Below are positions 35,571 through 43,537 of a stretch of DNA of 64,000 nucleotides, in pieces. The notes beneath the pieces are model-generated. The model was given only the letters and a program-made list of their open reading frames with translations, ran no database searches and was not told the DNA's origin. The position numbers and the translations under genes are program-made. The first letter of the stretch is position 1. Every line of letters starts with the position of its first letter. The DNA is from Treponema sp. (GTDB lineage: Bacteria; Spirochaetota; Spirochaetia; Treponematales; Treponemataceae): assembly GCA_024402475.1 (NCBI GenBank), contig JAKSTQ010000009.1:1-64000 (forward strand). Direction: 5' to 3'.

Positions 35571-35580
35571 AATTAAAAAA

Positions 35581-36630
35581 ATGGCAAAAGCACAGGCTTA
35601 TCCAAGACATTACAAATCATTGCTCGGTGAAAAAGAAACAGAGCATGCAATCGTACTTATCAAAGACTTTTTTCAGCTTGCATTATCAACAGAACTTAAC
35701 TTGACTCGCGTTACAGCACCACTTTTTGTTCGCTCTGGAACAGGTGTAAACGATGACCTTAACGGTATTGAACGCCCGGTTTCTTTCCCGGTTCGCTGTA
35801 TGAATGAAGAACGTATGGAAATCGTTCAGTCACTTGCAAAATGGAAACGCCTTAAAGTTACAGACCTGGGACTCAAACCTGGATTTGGTATTTATACAGA
35901 CATGAATGCTATCCGTCCTGACGAAGATCTCGATGCAGTTCACTCACTTTATGTTGACCAGTGGGACTGGGAAATGGCAATTGATGATAAAGACAGAACA
36001 GTATTCTATCTTCACGAAATCGTAGAAAAGATTTACCGCTGTATCAAACGTACAGAATTCTTCATTTATGACCGCTACGACAACATCAAGCCTGTTCTTC
36101 CTGAAAAAATTACATTTGTTTATGCAGATGACCTTCAGCGTGAATATCCTGACCTTTCTCCAAAAGAAAGAGAAGCTGCTGTATGTAAAAAATACGGTGC
36201 AGTATTCATTACAGGTATCGGTGGCAAGCTTCCTGACGGTTCAATTCATGACGGACGCGCTCCAGACTATGACGACTGGATTACAGAAACAGGTGACGGT
36301 CATCGTGGTCTTAATGGTGATATTCTTGTATGGAACACTGTTCTTAACCAGCCATTTGAAATTTCTTCAATGGGTATCCGCGTAAGTCCTGCATCTCTTA
36401 AAGCTCAGCTTGAAGAACGCGATGCAAAAGAACGCGCAAAACTTATGTTCCATTCTAAACTTCTTAAGGGACAGCTTACACAGACATTGGGCGGCGGTAT
36501 CGGCCAGTCTCGTCTTTGTATGTTCCTTTTGCGTAAAGCACATATCGGTGAAACACAGGTTAGTATCTGGCCTGACAAGATGTACACTGATTGTGAAAAG
36601 CATGGAATTAAACTTCTGCAGTTGAAATAG
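35581..36630 (+). CDS. asnA: Aspartate-ammonia ligase AsnA
   Basis: AsnA makes asparagine from aspartate, ammonia and ATP, with a class II aminoacyl-tRNA synthetase-like fold. The 349 residues from the ATG at 35581 (GAGGGG site upstream) match the family. They include 'ELNLTRVTAPLFVRSGTGVNDDLNG', here split over the N-terminal binding region, 'LYVDQWDWE', and 'GGGIGQSRLCMFLL' as the motif 3 arginine region near residue 318. An upstream in-frame extension to 35452 would overlap eda and the promoter, so I rejected it. Confidence 0.95.
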   Translation: MAKAQAYPRHYKSLLGEKETEHAIVLIKDFFQLALSTELNLTRVTAPLFVRSGTGVNDDLNGIERPVSFPVRCMNEERMEIVQSLAKWKRLKVTDLGLKPGFGIYTDMNAIRPDEDLDAVHSLYVDQWDWEMAIDDKDRTVFYLHEIVEKIYRCIKRTEFFIYDRYDNIKPVLPEKITFVYADDLQREYPDLSPKEREAAVCKKYGAVFITGIGGKLPDGSIHDGRAPDYDDWITETGDGHRGLNGDILVWNTVLNQPFEISSMGIRVSPASLKAQLEERDAKERAKLMFHSKLLKGQLTQTLGGGIGQSRLCMFLLRKAHIGETQVSIWPDKMYTDCEKHGIKLLQLK

Positions 36631-36657
36631 AATTGCATTCATTTTAATAGAAGGCTT

Positions 36658-37656
36658 ATGGAAAAAAAGCAGTACAGTTTTGGTTCAGGTGAATTGTTGT
36701 CTCAGCTTAAATCCTTTGGCGAAAAAGGAATTACTGAGCTGACTGTTCATGATGCTGAACTTTCGGGTTCAAGACCAAAACTTGTATCGCTTTTGAACGC
36801 CGTAGCAAAACAGGCTCCCCAGCTTTACCTTAATTTGAGCGTAAAGCCGGATGTCATTGATGCAAGCGTCATTAATCTTGCACAGAACCTTTACTGTACC
36901 CTGGATATTCCGTTCACTTCTGCAAATCCTAAAAGCGATAAATATCTGTTTGATAAAAAGCTGTATTCAAAAAAAGCGGCAGTTCTTAATAATGCTGGCC
37001 TGGTTTTTGGTTTTGATATGGATTACGCAGTCTGTCCCGGCGACAGCTTAAAGCTTTTTCGCGACCGCATTGATTTTGCTGCAAGCCTTTATCCAAACCA
37101 TATTGATTTTGCACAGCTTTATTCCCAGAGCGGAATTAAAGAAAAATGCACAGGAACTTTTTCAAGTCAGGATATTGCGCTTGCAAAAAGAATTGCAGTA
37201 GGAACAAGTGTTTTCTATAGTGCAGGCCGTGCAGTTCCATGGTTTAATATTGTTATTTCTGCATTAAAAATAAATCCTTCAAAATTTCTTGCTGATTTTG
37301 GTGAATGGCTTGACTGTAATAATTTTTCTGTAAATAAAGCAGACGGTCAGACAATCGCAAACCTTACTCATAAAGAAATCGAAAAAATGCAGACAGCCTT
37401 TATGGAAATCAAATTTGAAGAAAAGTCAAAAACTCATCTTTTTGTAATTGCAAGGGATCTTGTCCGCCTTTACGGAGCACTTTCCAGAGTTGATGCAGAA
37501 TCAGAAGAATGTGAACTTGACCTTAACTTTAATCCTGACGACCTTTTAAGTCCAGCAAGCCTGAATCTTGTTTCTTTTGCAGAAAATGTCTGTATGGAAA
37601 ACTGCCGCATTAAAGTTTTTGCAGGCGATGACTGTCCGGACTACAAAATTATCTGA
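36658..37656 (+). CDS. Conserved-looking protein resembling a radical-SAM barrel without the Fe-S cysteine motif
   Basis: I do not recognise a named family for these 332 residues. The order of local patterns follows the barrel of methylthiotransferase/B12-type radical-SAM enzymes: 'FGEKGITELTVHDAEL', 'LYCTLDIPFTSANPKSD' (counterpart of 'hvPvQSGsd'), 'LVFGFDMDYAVCPGDSLKLFRDRIDFAASL' split over the next helix, and 'HIDFAQLY'. The N-terminal CX3CX2C that holds the [4Fe-4S] cluster is absent, and only 28 bp separate the gene from asnA, leaving no room for it. It lies 12 bp before an rRNA/tRNA pseudouridine synthase gene, so an RNA-related or scaffold role is possible. The fold is inference. Confidence 0.5.
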   Translation: MEKKQYSFGSGELLSQLKSFGEKGITELTVHDAELSGSRPKLVSLLNAVAKQAPQLYLNLSVKPDVIDASVINLAQNLYCTLDIPFTSANPKSDKYLFDKKLYSKKAAVLNNAGLVFGFDMDYAVCPGDSLKLFRDRIDFAASLYPNHIDFAQLYSQSGIKEKCTGTFSSQDIALAKRIAVGTSVFYSAGRAVPWFNIVISALKINPSKFLADFGEWLDCNNFSVNKADGQTIANLTHKEIEKMQTAFMEIKFEEKSKTHLFVIARDLVRLYGALSRVDAESEECELDLNFNPDDLLSPASLNLVSFAENVCMENCRIKVFAGDDCPDYKII

Positions 37657-37668
37657 TCTGCTGCTTTT

Positions 37669-38625
37669 ATGAAAAACGTAAAACTTGTTGCTGGTGCAAA
37701 TATTCGCCTTGATGCTTTTTTACAGGCAAACCTTAACACTGCCGCAGAAATGGAAAAAACTCCCTTAAGTAATTCTAAAATCCGGCGACTGATTATTGCC
37801 GGCTGCGTCAGCGTAAATAACAATCAGATAAGAATTCCAGGTTATAATTTAAAACCAAAATCAACTGTTATCTGCCGTATCGAAGAAGAAAAGGCTTTGT
37901 ATAATAAAGCTCCAGATGACGTTAAATTTGAAGTCACAGAAAAGTCGATTCTTTATGAAGACGAAAATCTTATTTATATAAACAAGCCTGCGTTCTTTCC
38001 CACTGAACCTACAATCGTAAAAGAGCGGGATAATCTTCATGCAGCAATCGTAAGATATCTGTGGAATAAAAATCCTTCTTTGCGAAATCCGCCTTATGTG
38101 GGAATCATGCACCGCCTTGACCGTGAAACAAGCGGCGTAATTCTTTTTACAAAAAACAGAACTGTAAACAAAGCAATTTTTGACCTGTTTAATTCAAAAG
38201 ATGTGGAAGAAGGAAAAGTCCGTAATATAAACAAAACATATATAGCCGTTGTGCAAAAATCACTTTTCCCTCAAAAGAGAAAAAAAGGCTATAAGTTTAA
38301 AGTTGAACTTTACATGAACCGCGTTACATCAAAAAGCGCAGGCTGTAAATGGGGAATTGTTCCTGCTGATAAAGGCGGGCTTTATTCACTTACGGAATTT
38401 GAAGTAAAAGAAGTTAAGGCTGACAAAGTATATTTATATGCCCATCCAGTAACAGGAAGAACACACCAGATCCGCGTTCATCTTGCAAGTCTGGGTTGTC
38501 CGATTATCGGAGACAGTATTTATTCAAAGCCAGATAAACGGCTTATGCTGCATGCATTTCAGCTTGAAATCCCTCATCCTGTAACAGGGCAAAAATTTAC
38601 AGTAACTGCAGATTGTGATTTTTAA
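37669..38625 (+). CDS. RluA-family pseudouridine synthase
   Basis: This enzyme isomerises uridine to pseudouridine in rRNA or tRNA. The 318 residues have an S4-like RNA-binding start (about 10-75, 'SNSKIRRLIIAGCVSVNNNQI') and a catalytic domain with the RluA motif 'HRLDRETSGVILFTKN' (catalytic Asp about residue 150). 'GRTHQIRVHLASLG' lies near residue 264. The exact target base cannot be told from sequence. It sits between the radical-SAM-like protein and epmA, with gaps of 12 and 15 bp, so these translation-linked genes probably share one transcript with efp. Confidence 0.92.
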   Translation: MKNVKLVAGANIRLDAFLQANLNTAAEMEKTPLSNSKIRRLIIAGCVSVNNNQIRIPGYNLKPKSTVICRIEEEKALYNKAPDDVKFEVTEKSILYEDENLIYINKPAFFPTEPTIVKERDNLHAAIVRYLWNKNPSLRNPPYVGIMHRLDRETSGVILFTKNRTVNKAIFDLFNSKDVEEGKVRNINKTYIAVVQKSLFPQKRKKGYKFKVELYMNRVTSKSAGCKWGIVPADKGGLYSLTEFEVKEVKADKVYLYAHPVTGRTHQIRVHLASLGCPIIGDSIYSKPDKRLMLHAFQLEIPHPVTGQKFTVTADCDF

Positions 38626-38640
38626 GGAGAATGCACCAGC

Positions 38641-39630
38641 ATGGATATAGAAACGTTGAAGTTCCGCGCAAAAATAATTCAGGCTCTGCGCAGTTTTTTT
38701 ATAGATAAAGGTTTTCTTGAACTTGATACACCGGCACTTTCCAGGGATTTGATTCCGGAAAACTGTCTTGAAGTTTTTAAAACAGAATATGTTGAACCAT
38801 GGACAGATAAAAAAATTCCTCTTTACCTTGTTCCAAGTCCTGAAATTTACATCAAGAAAATTATCGGTCAGCACAAAACAGATGTGTTCCAGTTAAGTAA
38901 ATGTTACCGCAATGTTGAATCCCATGGTGATGTTCACAGCCCTGAATTCACCATGCTGGAATATTACAAAATGAATGCGGATTATAAGGATACGCTTAAA
39001 CTTACACAACAGCTGTTCGATTCACTTTTACCTCCTGCACCCAAAAATGCACCGGACCCTTATGCTTACATGCGCCCGCCGTTTTTGCAGCTGAGGATGG
39101 ATGATGCTTTTGAACAGTTTGCAGGATTTAAACTCAGTTCATGTCCTGAACCTGCAATGCTTGCTGCCCATGCAAAACGACTTGGTCTTGAACCAGGAAA
39201 CGTTCCTTTTGAACAATGGCCATGGGATGACCTTTATGAACTGATTCTTGTTCACTGTATTGAACCTAATCTTCCAAAAGACAGACCGGTTGCACTTATG
39301 GATTATCCGGCTCTTGTTCCCTGTCTTGCCCAGGAATTTGAACAGGATGGATTTGTATGGAAAGAACGCTGGGAACTTTACTGCAATGGAGTAGAAGTAT
39401 CTAACTGCTATTCAGAAGAAACCGATGCCCAGAAAATCAGGGAATATTTTGAGGCAGAAACAAAAGCCAAAAATGCCTGCGCCCGTATTCCTCACAACAC
39501 AGATCCTCAGTATTACAGAAATTTTGAGTCTTTCCCTAAATGCTCAGGAAATGCAATGGGCGTTGACCGGTTGATTGCACTTTTAAATGGTAATAAGTCT
39601 ATAGAAGGAGTCTTGCCATTCCCTCTATAA
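38641..39630 (+). CDS. epmA: EF-P--(R)-beta-lysine ligase EpmA (GenX/PoxA)
   Basis: EpmA is a truncated lysyl-tRNA synthetase paralogue that attaches beta-lysine to elongation factor P. The 329 residues equal the length of E. coli EpmA and lack the anticodon-binding domain. Class II motifs are visible: 'FLELDTPALSRD', 'FQLSKCYRNVESHGDVHSPEFTMLEYYKM' split over motif 2, and 'GNAMGVDRLIALL' as motif 3. Its substrate gene efp follows 46 bp later, which supports the call strongly. No lysine 2,3-aminomutase (EpmB) gene is in this window. Confidence 0.95.
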   Translation: MDIETLKFRAKIIQALRSFFIDKGFLELDTPALSRDLIPENCLEVFKTEYVEPWTDKKIPLYLVPSPEIYIKKIIGQHKTDVFQLSKCYRNVESHGDVHSPEFTMLEYYKMNADYKDTLKLTQQLFDSLLPPAPKNAPDPYAYMRPPFLQLRMDDAFEQFAGFKLSSCPEPAMLAAHAKRLGLEPGNVPFEQWPWDDLYELILVHCIEPNLPKDRPVALMDYPALVPCLAQEFEQDGFVWKERWELYCNGVEVSNCYSEETDAQKIREYFEAETKAKNACARIPHNTDPQYYRNFESFPKCSGNAMGVDRLIALLNGNKSIEGVLPFPL

Positions 39631-39676
39631 TAGAATATAATATAAAGATAAACAGTTATAATTGTGAGGTTTTTTT

Positions 39677-40243
39677 ATGATTAAAGGCGGTGAAATCAAT
39701 AAGGGTACAGTTCTTATCATCAAGAACGCTCCTTACCTTGTTGTTGAACGTGAATTTGTTAACCCAGGAAAAGGAACAGCATTTGCTCGCTGTAAGCTTA
39801 AGAATCTTAAAGACGGTTCAGTTTTGGGCCAGCAGGTTTTCAAAACACCTGATACATTCGAAGATGCAACTGTAGATACAATCAATGCTCAGTACATGTA
39901 CTCTGACGCAGATTCATACTGGTTCCAGAATACAGAAACTTTTGACCAGATTCAGGTTGCTATTGCTGACAATCCTGACATTCAGGGTTACCTTCGTGAT
40001 GATGTTGACTACCAGCTCGTAATCTGGGAAGGAAACGTTATCGACGTTAAGATTCCACAGAAAATGACATTCGTAGTTGCAGAAAGCGAAAACTACATTA
40101 AAGGTGATACAGTTTCTGGTGCTACAAAACCTATTACAACTGACACTGGACTTACAGTTCGTGTACCATTGTTCATCAAACAGGGTGAAACAATCGTTGT
40201 AAACACAGAAAGAAACGAATACCTCGAAAGAATTAACAAATAG
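39677..40243 (+). CDS. efp: Translation elongation factor P
   Basis: EF-P rescues ribosomes stalled at polyproline. The 188 residues have the three-domain family length. The modification site is the Lys in 'NPGKGTAF' (residue 32), the form modified by EpmA. The C-terminal OB domain ends 'ERNEYLERINK'. Codon use is biased (AAC, ATC), typical for an abundant protein. A strong terminator follows. A GAGG site is 8-10 bp before the ATG and a TATAAT lies just upstream, so efp may also have its own promoter. Confidence 0.97.
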   Translation: MIKGGEINKGTVLIIKNAPYLVVEREFVNPGKGTAFARCKLKNLKDGSVLGQQVFKTPDTFEDATVDTINAQYMYSDADSYWFQNTETFDQIQVAIADNPDIQGYLRDDVDYQLVIWEGNVIDVKIPQKMTFVVAESENYIKGDTVSGATKPITTDTGLTVRVPLFIKQGETIVVNTERNEYLERINK

Positions 40244-40268
40244 TTCTTTATAAAGGTACTGCTTTATG

Positions 40269-40308
40269 AATCCTCTGGGGCCTTGGGCTTTTCAGAGGAT
40301 TTTTTTTG
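40269..40308 (+). terminator. Intrinsic terminator after efp
   Basis: A 9-bp stem AATCCTCTG (40269-40277) / CAGAGGATT (40293-40301) is followed by a run of eight T ending at 40307. It closes the asnA-to-efp stretch. Confidence 0.9.
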
Positions 40309-40379
40309 CTCTTATGATTTTAAGTGCAGACTTACAGTTGCTGTAAACGCAGGTATTCACAAAAGACAGCGGGTTTAGG

Positions 40380-40385
40380 TATAAT
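40380..40385 (+). promoter_or_regulatory. -10 box of the TtcA-like gene, 6 bp from the ATG
   Basis: TATAAT with TTCACA at 40356-40361 (18-bp spacer). No Shine-Dalgarno site; predicted leaderless. Confidence 0.55.
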
Positions 40386-40391
40386 GAATTT

Positions 40392-41099
40392 ATGCCACAA
40401 CCACCATTATTCAGATACATAGATAAAGCAGTTATAGATTACAAAATGATTGAAAATGGAGATAGAATTCTCATTGGAGCTTCGGGAGGAAAAGATTCTA
40501 CAGCTTTGATTGAATATTTTTCCAACCGGCTTAAGCGTCCGGGGTCAGATTTTGAATTTAAAGCCATTCATGTAGCAACAGAAATTACTCCTGACCTTAA
40601 TCAGGATTTACAGAATCTTTTTGCCTCATGGAACGTATCTGTAGAAACATTGAATGTTGAAGTTCTGGGGCGCTTAAAGCCCGGACGCAAGATGAACTGT
40701 TACTGGTGTTCAACTCAGCGCCGCACGGAACTTTTGCGTTATGCAATGGCAAATGGTTTTAATAAAATCGCTTTGGGCCATCATCTGGACGATACCCTTG
40801 AAACACTTTTAATGAATATGCTGGATAAAGGGACTTTTTCTACAATGGCTCCTGTTATGACCTATAACAATTACCCTGTAAAAGTAATCCGACCTTTATG
40901 CTATGCCCCGGAAAATCTTATCATTGAACACGGAAAATCTGCAGGTTATATCTGTTCAACCTGTACCTGTAACTATCAGGATAATTCACGCAGAAAACAG
41001 GCCCGTGCAAAACTTGAATTCCTCACAGACGGCGATCCTAGCAAAAAGGAGCACCTGTTCGATTCTATGAGGAATATTCATCCGGATTATCTTGCCTAG
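40392..41099 (+). CDS. TtcA/TilS-like PP-loop ATPase (tRNA thiolation type)
   Basis: This is an adenylating enzyme of the PP-loop superfamily, most like TtcA, which makes 2-thiocytidine-32 in tRNA. The 235 residues show the P-loop 'GASGGKDSTALIEYF' (about 29-43) and 'CYWCSTQRR' with a CxxC pair. 'ALGHHLDDTLETLLMNML' and a C-terminal 'CSTCTC' cluster follow. The TtcA family binds an Fe-S cluster through such cysteines. The C-terminus is shorter than in E. coli TtcA (about 310 residues), so it belongs to the short branch and its exact tRNA target is uncertain. Confidence 0.8.
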   Translation: MPQPPLFRYIDKAVIDYKMIENGDRILIGASGGKDSTALIEYFSNRLKRPGSDFEFKAIHVATEITPDLNQDLQNLFASWNVSVETLNVEVLGRLKPGRKMNCYWCSTQRRTELLRYAMANGFNKIALGHHLDDTLETLLMNMLDKGTFSTMAPVMTYNNYPVKVIRPLCYAPENLIIEHGKSAGYICSTCTCNYQDNSRRKQARAKLEFLTDGDPSKKEHLFDSMRNIHPDYLA

Positions 41100-41112
41100 A
41101 AAAGCTTTTATT

Positions 41113-42582
41113 TTATGACTGCTTACGCTTGATGTTTTCTTCAATACACTTAACTTTAAGGTCTTTCATTTTTTCTGTGAGAGAAACCTTGTAAATGTGA
41201 GGATTGAGGATGCGTTTGTATGAATCATCCAGACATTCCAGCTGACGGCACATATTGGCACGAGCGCGGCGAAGCTGTTCATCTGCAGGAAGGGCAGGAA
41301 CTGTTCTCTGTCCGGCCTTGATTACCTGTTTTAAAAGCGGTTCAATTTTTGCAGGAGTGAATTTGAACTGGCGGTAGTCTACCATTGTATGGAAGAAAGT
41401 ATATTCCTTACCGGCTTCGAGAACTTCATCTTCGCAGGCAAGAATATCACCTTTTGCGTTACCAGAAGCATCGTAAATACGGTAAACATTTTTAATTCCA
41501 GGGTTTGTATTTTTTGCAGGATTATCAGAGAATTTCATAACCGGAATATGAGAATCTGTTTCTTTGTCATGGCGTGCTGCAAGTTTGTAAACGCCTGTGA
41601 ATGAAGATTCGTCTCCGCCTGTAACCATGTGAGTTCCAACACCCCAGCTGTTAATAGGTGCACCTTTTGCAACAAGAGTTTCGATGATTTCTTCTGTAAG
41701 TTCATTTGAAACACTGATTGTAGCTTTAGGGAATCCTGCTTTATCAAGTTCCTTACGAACCTGTGTAGACAAATACATGATATCCCCGGAATCAAGGCGG
41801 ACACCAAAGTTATATCCTTTTTCTACAAGTTTAGCCCCGGCTTTAATTGCATTTTTAATTCCTGACTGGAGTGTATCGTATGTATCAATCAGGAATACGG
41901 AATTCTGAGGATAAAGTTCTGCGTAGGCGTTGAATGCTTCAAGTTCAGAAGGGAATGACATAATCCATGAATGGGCCATTGTTCCCATTACAGGAATACC
42001 ATAAATTTTGCCGGCAAGAGTATTAGAAGTTCCTGCTGCACCGCCAATATAAGCTGCACGGGTAGCACTCATTGCTCCGTCAAAGCCCTGTGCACGTCTG
42101 AGCCCGAATTCCATGATTGCGCCTTTTTCGCTTGCAAGCCATACACGGGCTGTTTTTGTAGCAATAAGGCTTTCAAAGTTTACATGGTTTAAGATCATAC
42201 CTTCAAGAATCTGTGCTTCGATAAGGTTTGCATGGATGCGTACAAGCGGTTCCTGAGGGAAAATAACGTTTCCTTCGTCCATTGTGTACATATCACCTGT
42301 AAACTTAAATCCTGCAAGGTATTCAAGGAAGTCTTCATCAAAAATCCTGCGTTCTCTAAGATAGTCTATATCTTCTTTTTCAAAATGAAAGTTTGTTACA
42401 AGGTCAATAAGGGTTGCAGTTCCTGACAAAATGGAAAAACCGCCGTTAAAAGGGTGTTTCCTAAAGAACATGTCAAAGACAACTGTATGGTTCATCTTCT
42501 GCTTAAAGTAACCCTGTGCCATAGTAAGTTCGTAAAAGTCTGTAAACAGAGCGTTTTTTGCGTTTTTATAAATATCTTCCAT
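41113..42582 (-). CDS. pncB: Nicotinate phosphoribosyltransferase
   Basis: PncB makes nicotinate mononucleotide from nicotinate, PRPP and ATP in NAD salvage. The 489 residues are typical of the longer family branch: 'LFTDFYELTMAQGYF' at the N-terminus, 'FGLRRAQGFDGAMSATRAAYIGG' split over the active-site strand, 'GTMAHSWIM' with the phosphorylated His (about residue 205), and 'LIDTYDTLQSG' and 'VRLDSGD' for PRPP. A GAGGT site lies before the ATG. It is convergent with the TtcA-like gene and 42 bp downstream of the SDR gene. Confidence 0.94.
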   Translation of the reverse strand: MEDIYKNAKNALFTDFYELTMAQGYFKQKMNHTVVFDMFFRKHPFNGGFSILSGTATLIDLVTNFHFEKEDIDYLRERRIFDEDFLEYLAGFKFTGDMYTMDEGNVIFPQEPLVRIHANLIEAQILEGMILNHVNFESLIATKTARVWLASEKGAIMEFGLRRAQGFDGAMSATRAAYIGGAAGTSNTLAGKIYGIPVMGTMAHSWIMSFPSELEAFNAYAELYPQNSVFLIDTYDTLQSGIKNAIKAGAKLVEKGYNFGVRLDSGDIMYLSTQVRKELDKAGFPKATISVSNELTEEIIETLVAKGAPINSWGVGTHMVTGGDESSFTGVYKLAARHDKETDSHIPVMKFSDNPAKNTNPGIKNVYRIYDASGNAKGDILACEDEVLEAGKEYTFFHTMVDYRQFKFTPAKIEPLLKQVIKAGQRTVPALPADEQLRRARANMCRQLECLDDSYKRILNPHIYKVSLTEKMKDLKVKCIEENIKRKQS

Positions 42583-42624
42583 ATAATTACCTCTATATGC
42601 TTTTTTTATATGTGAATTGAATTA

Positions 42625-43470
42625 TTAAAAGCTTGACGGCCTTTTTTCGTGTTTAAAGGTGAATCTTGCACCTGCAGTTTTTCCCACAAAACGGGACATA
42701 AATGCCTTGAATTTCCAGATAAAGGCCCATAAGGCAATGGTTTTACCTTTTTGGGCAGCTTTAAGGCAGTGTCTTACGGTTTTTACTGCTGATTTTCCGT
42801 GAAGAACCTCTTTTCTGGCCCCGTTAGAAGCTACATTTGCAAATTCTGTGCTTACAGAACCAGGACACATTGCACATACCTTGATTCCGCGGCTTTCAAG
42901 TTCTGCTGCAAGTGCAACACTGAATGAAAGTACATAAGCCTTTGTGGCAGCATATACTGCAAAGTTTCCTAACGGCAGGAATGAAGCAAGGCTTGCTGTG
43001 TTTATGATAAAGCTTCCCTGATTCATGTATTCAAGGGAAAGACCGCAAAGTCCTGTAAGACTGGTGCAGTTAAGGTCAATCATGTCCAGTTCTTTTTCAA
43101 GAGGAGTGTAGGCAAATTCACCGTAAGTGCCAAAACCGGCATTATTTATCAGAAGTCCGATCTCAAAACCGCCGTATTTCTGTGAAGTAAGTTTTTCTGC
43201 ATCCAGAAGTGCTTTGAATGATCCTGTTCCTTTACGGCCTGTAAGGTCAATTTCTATATCCCGGACCTTAGGAAGGTTTTCATTCCCGGGTTTTTCCCTG
43301 TAATGGTTCATGTCATATGCAATATCGTAAAGACGGTTTTTTCTGCGTGCCAGAAGCCAGAATTCATCAAAATGGCCGTACTGATATTTGTCGGCATTGT
43401 AAAACAGTTCTCTGGCAAACTCCAGTCCCATACCCGAACTGGCACCTGTAATAATTGCAATTCTTTTCAT
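42625..43470 (-). CDS. Short-chain dehydrogenase/reductase
   Basis: This is a classical SDR oxidoreductase of unknown substrate. From the ATG at 43470 it has 281 residues, with the NAD(P) loop 'ITGASSGMGLEFA' (about 5-17), 'LLINNAGFGTYGEF', the catalytic Ser in 'INTASLASFLPLG' and the Tyr/Lys pair in 'YAATKAYV'. I prefer 43470 over the ATG at 43479, because the latter is part of a TATAAT -10 box. The C-terminal 'KGKTIALWAFIWKFKAFMSRF' is basic and amphipathic, as in the Sadh/DltE-like group. The gene is divergent from tatT with overlapping promoters. Confidence 0.85.
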   Translation of the reverse strand: MKRIAIITGASSGMGLEFARELFYNADKYQYGHFDEFWLLARRKNRLYDIAYDMNHYREKPGNENLPKVRDIEIDLTGRKGTGSFKALLDAEKLTSQKYGGFEIGLLINNAGFGTYGEFAYTPLEKELDMIDLNCTSLTGLCGLSLEYMNQGSFIINTASLASFLPLGNFAVYAATKAYVLSFSVALAAELESRGIKVCAMCPGSVSTEFANVASNGARKEVLHGKSAVKTVRHCLKAAQKGKTIALWAFIWKFKAFMSRFVGKTAGARFTFKHEKRPSSF

Positions 43471-43477
43471 AAAATTC

Positions 43478-43483
43478 ATTATA
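43478..43483 (-). promoter_or_regulatory. -10 box of the SDR gene, 7 bp from the chosen ATG
   Basis: TATAAT on the minus strand; the -35 match is weak. It lies back to back with the tatT promoter. Confidence 0.45.
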
Positions 43484-43499
43484 TTGCATTTACTTCTAT

Positions 43500-43528
43500 T
43501 TGACTATATGTTTTATATTCTATATAAT
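43500..43528 (+). promoter_or_regulatory. Sigma-70 promoter of tatT-tatP-tatQM
   Basis: TTGACT (43500-43505), exact 17-bp spacer, TATAAT (43523-43528). The ATG lies 9 bp after the -10 box, so the leader is at most about 3 nt. Confidence 0.7.
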
Positions 43529-43537
43529 TTTAAAGAT

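Noticed and set aside
35452-35580. AsnA start at 35452
   Set aside because: The extra 43 residues overlap eda and the asnA promoter; the ATG at 35581 has a Shine-Dalgarno site and matches the family N-terminus.
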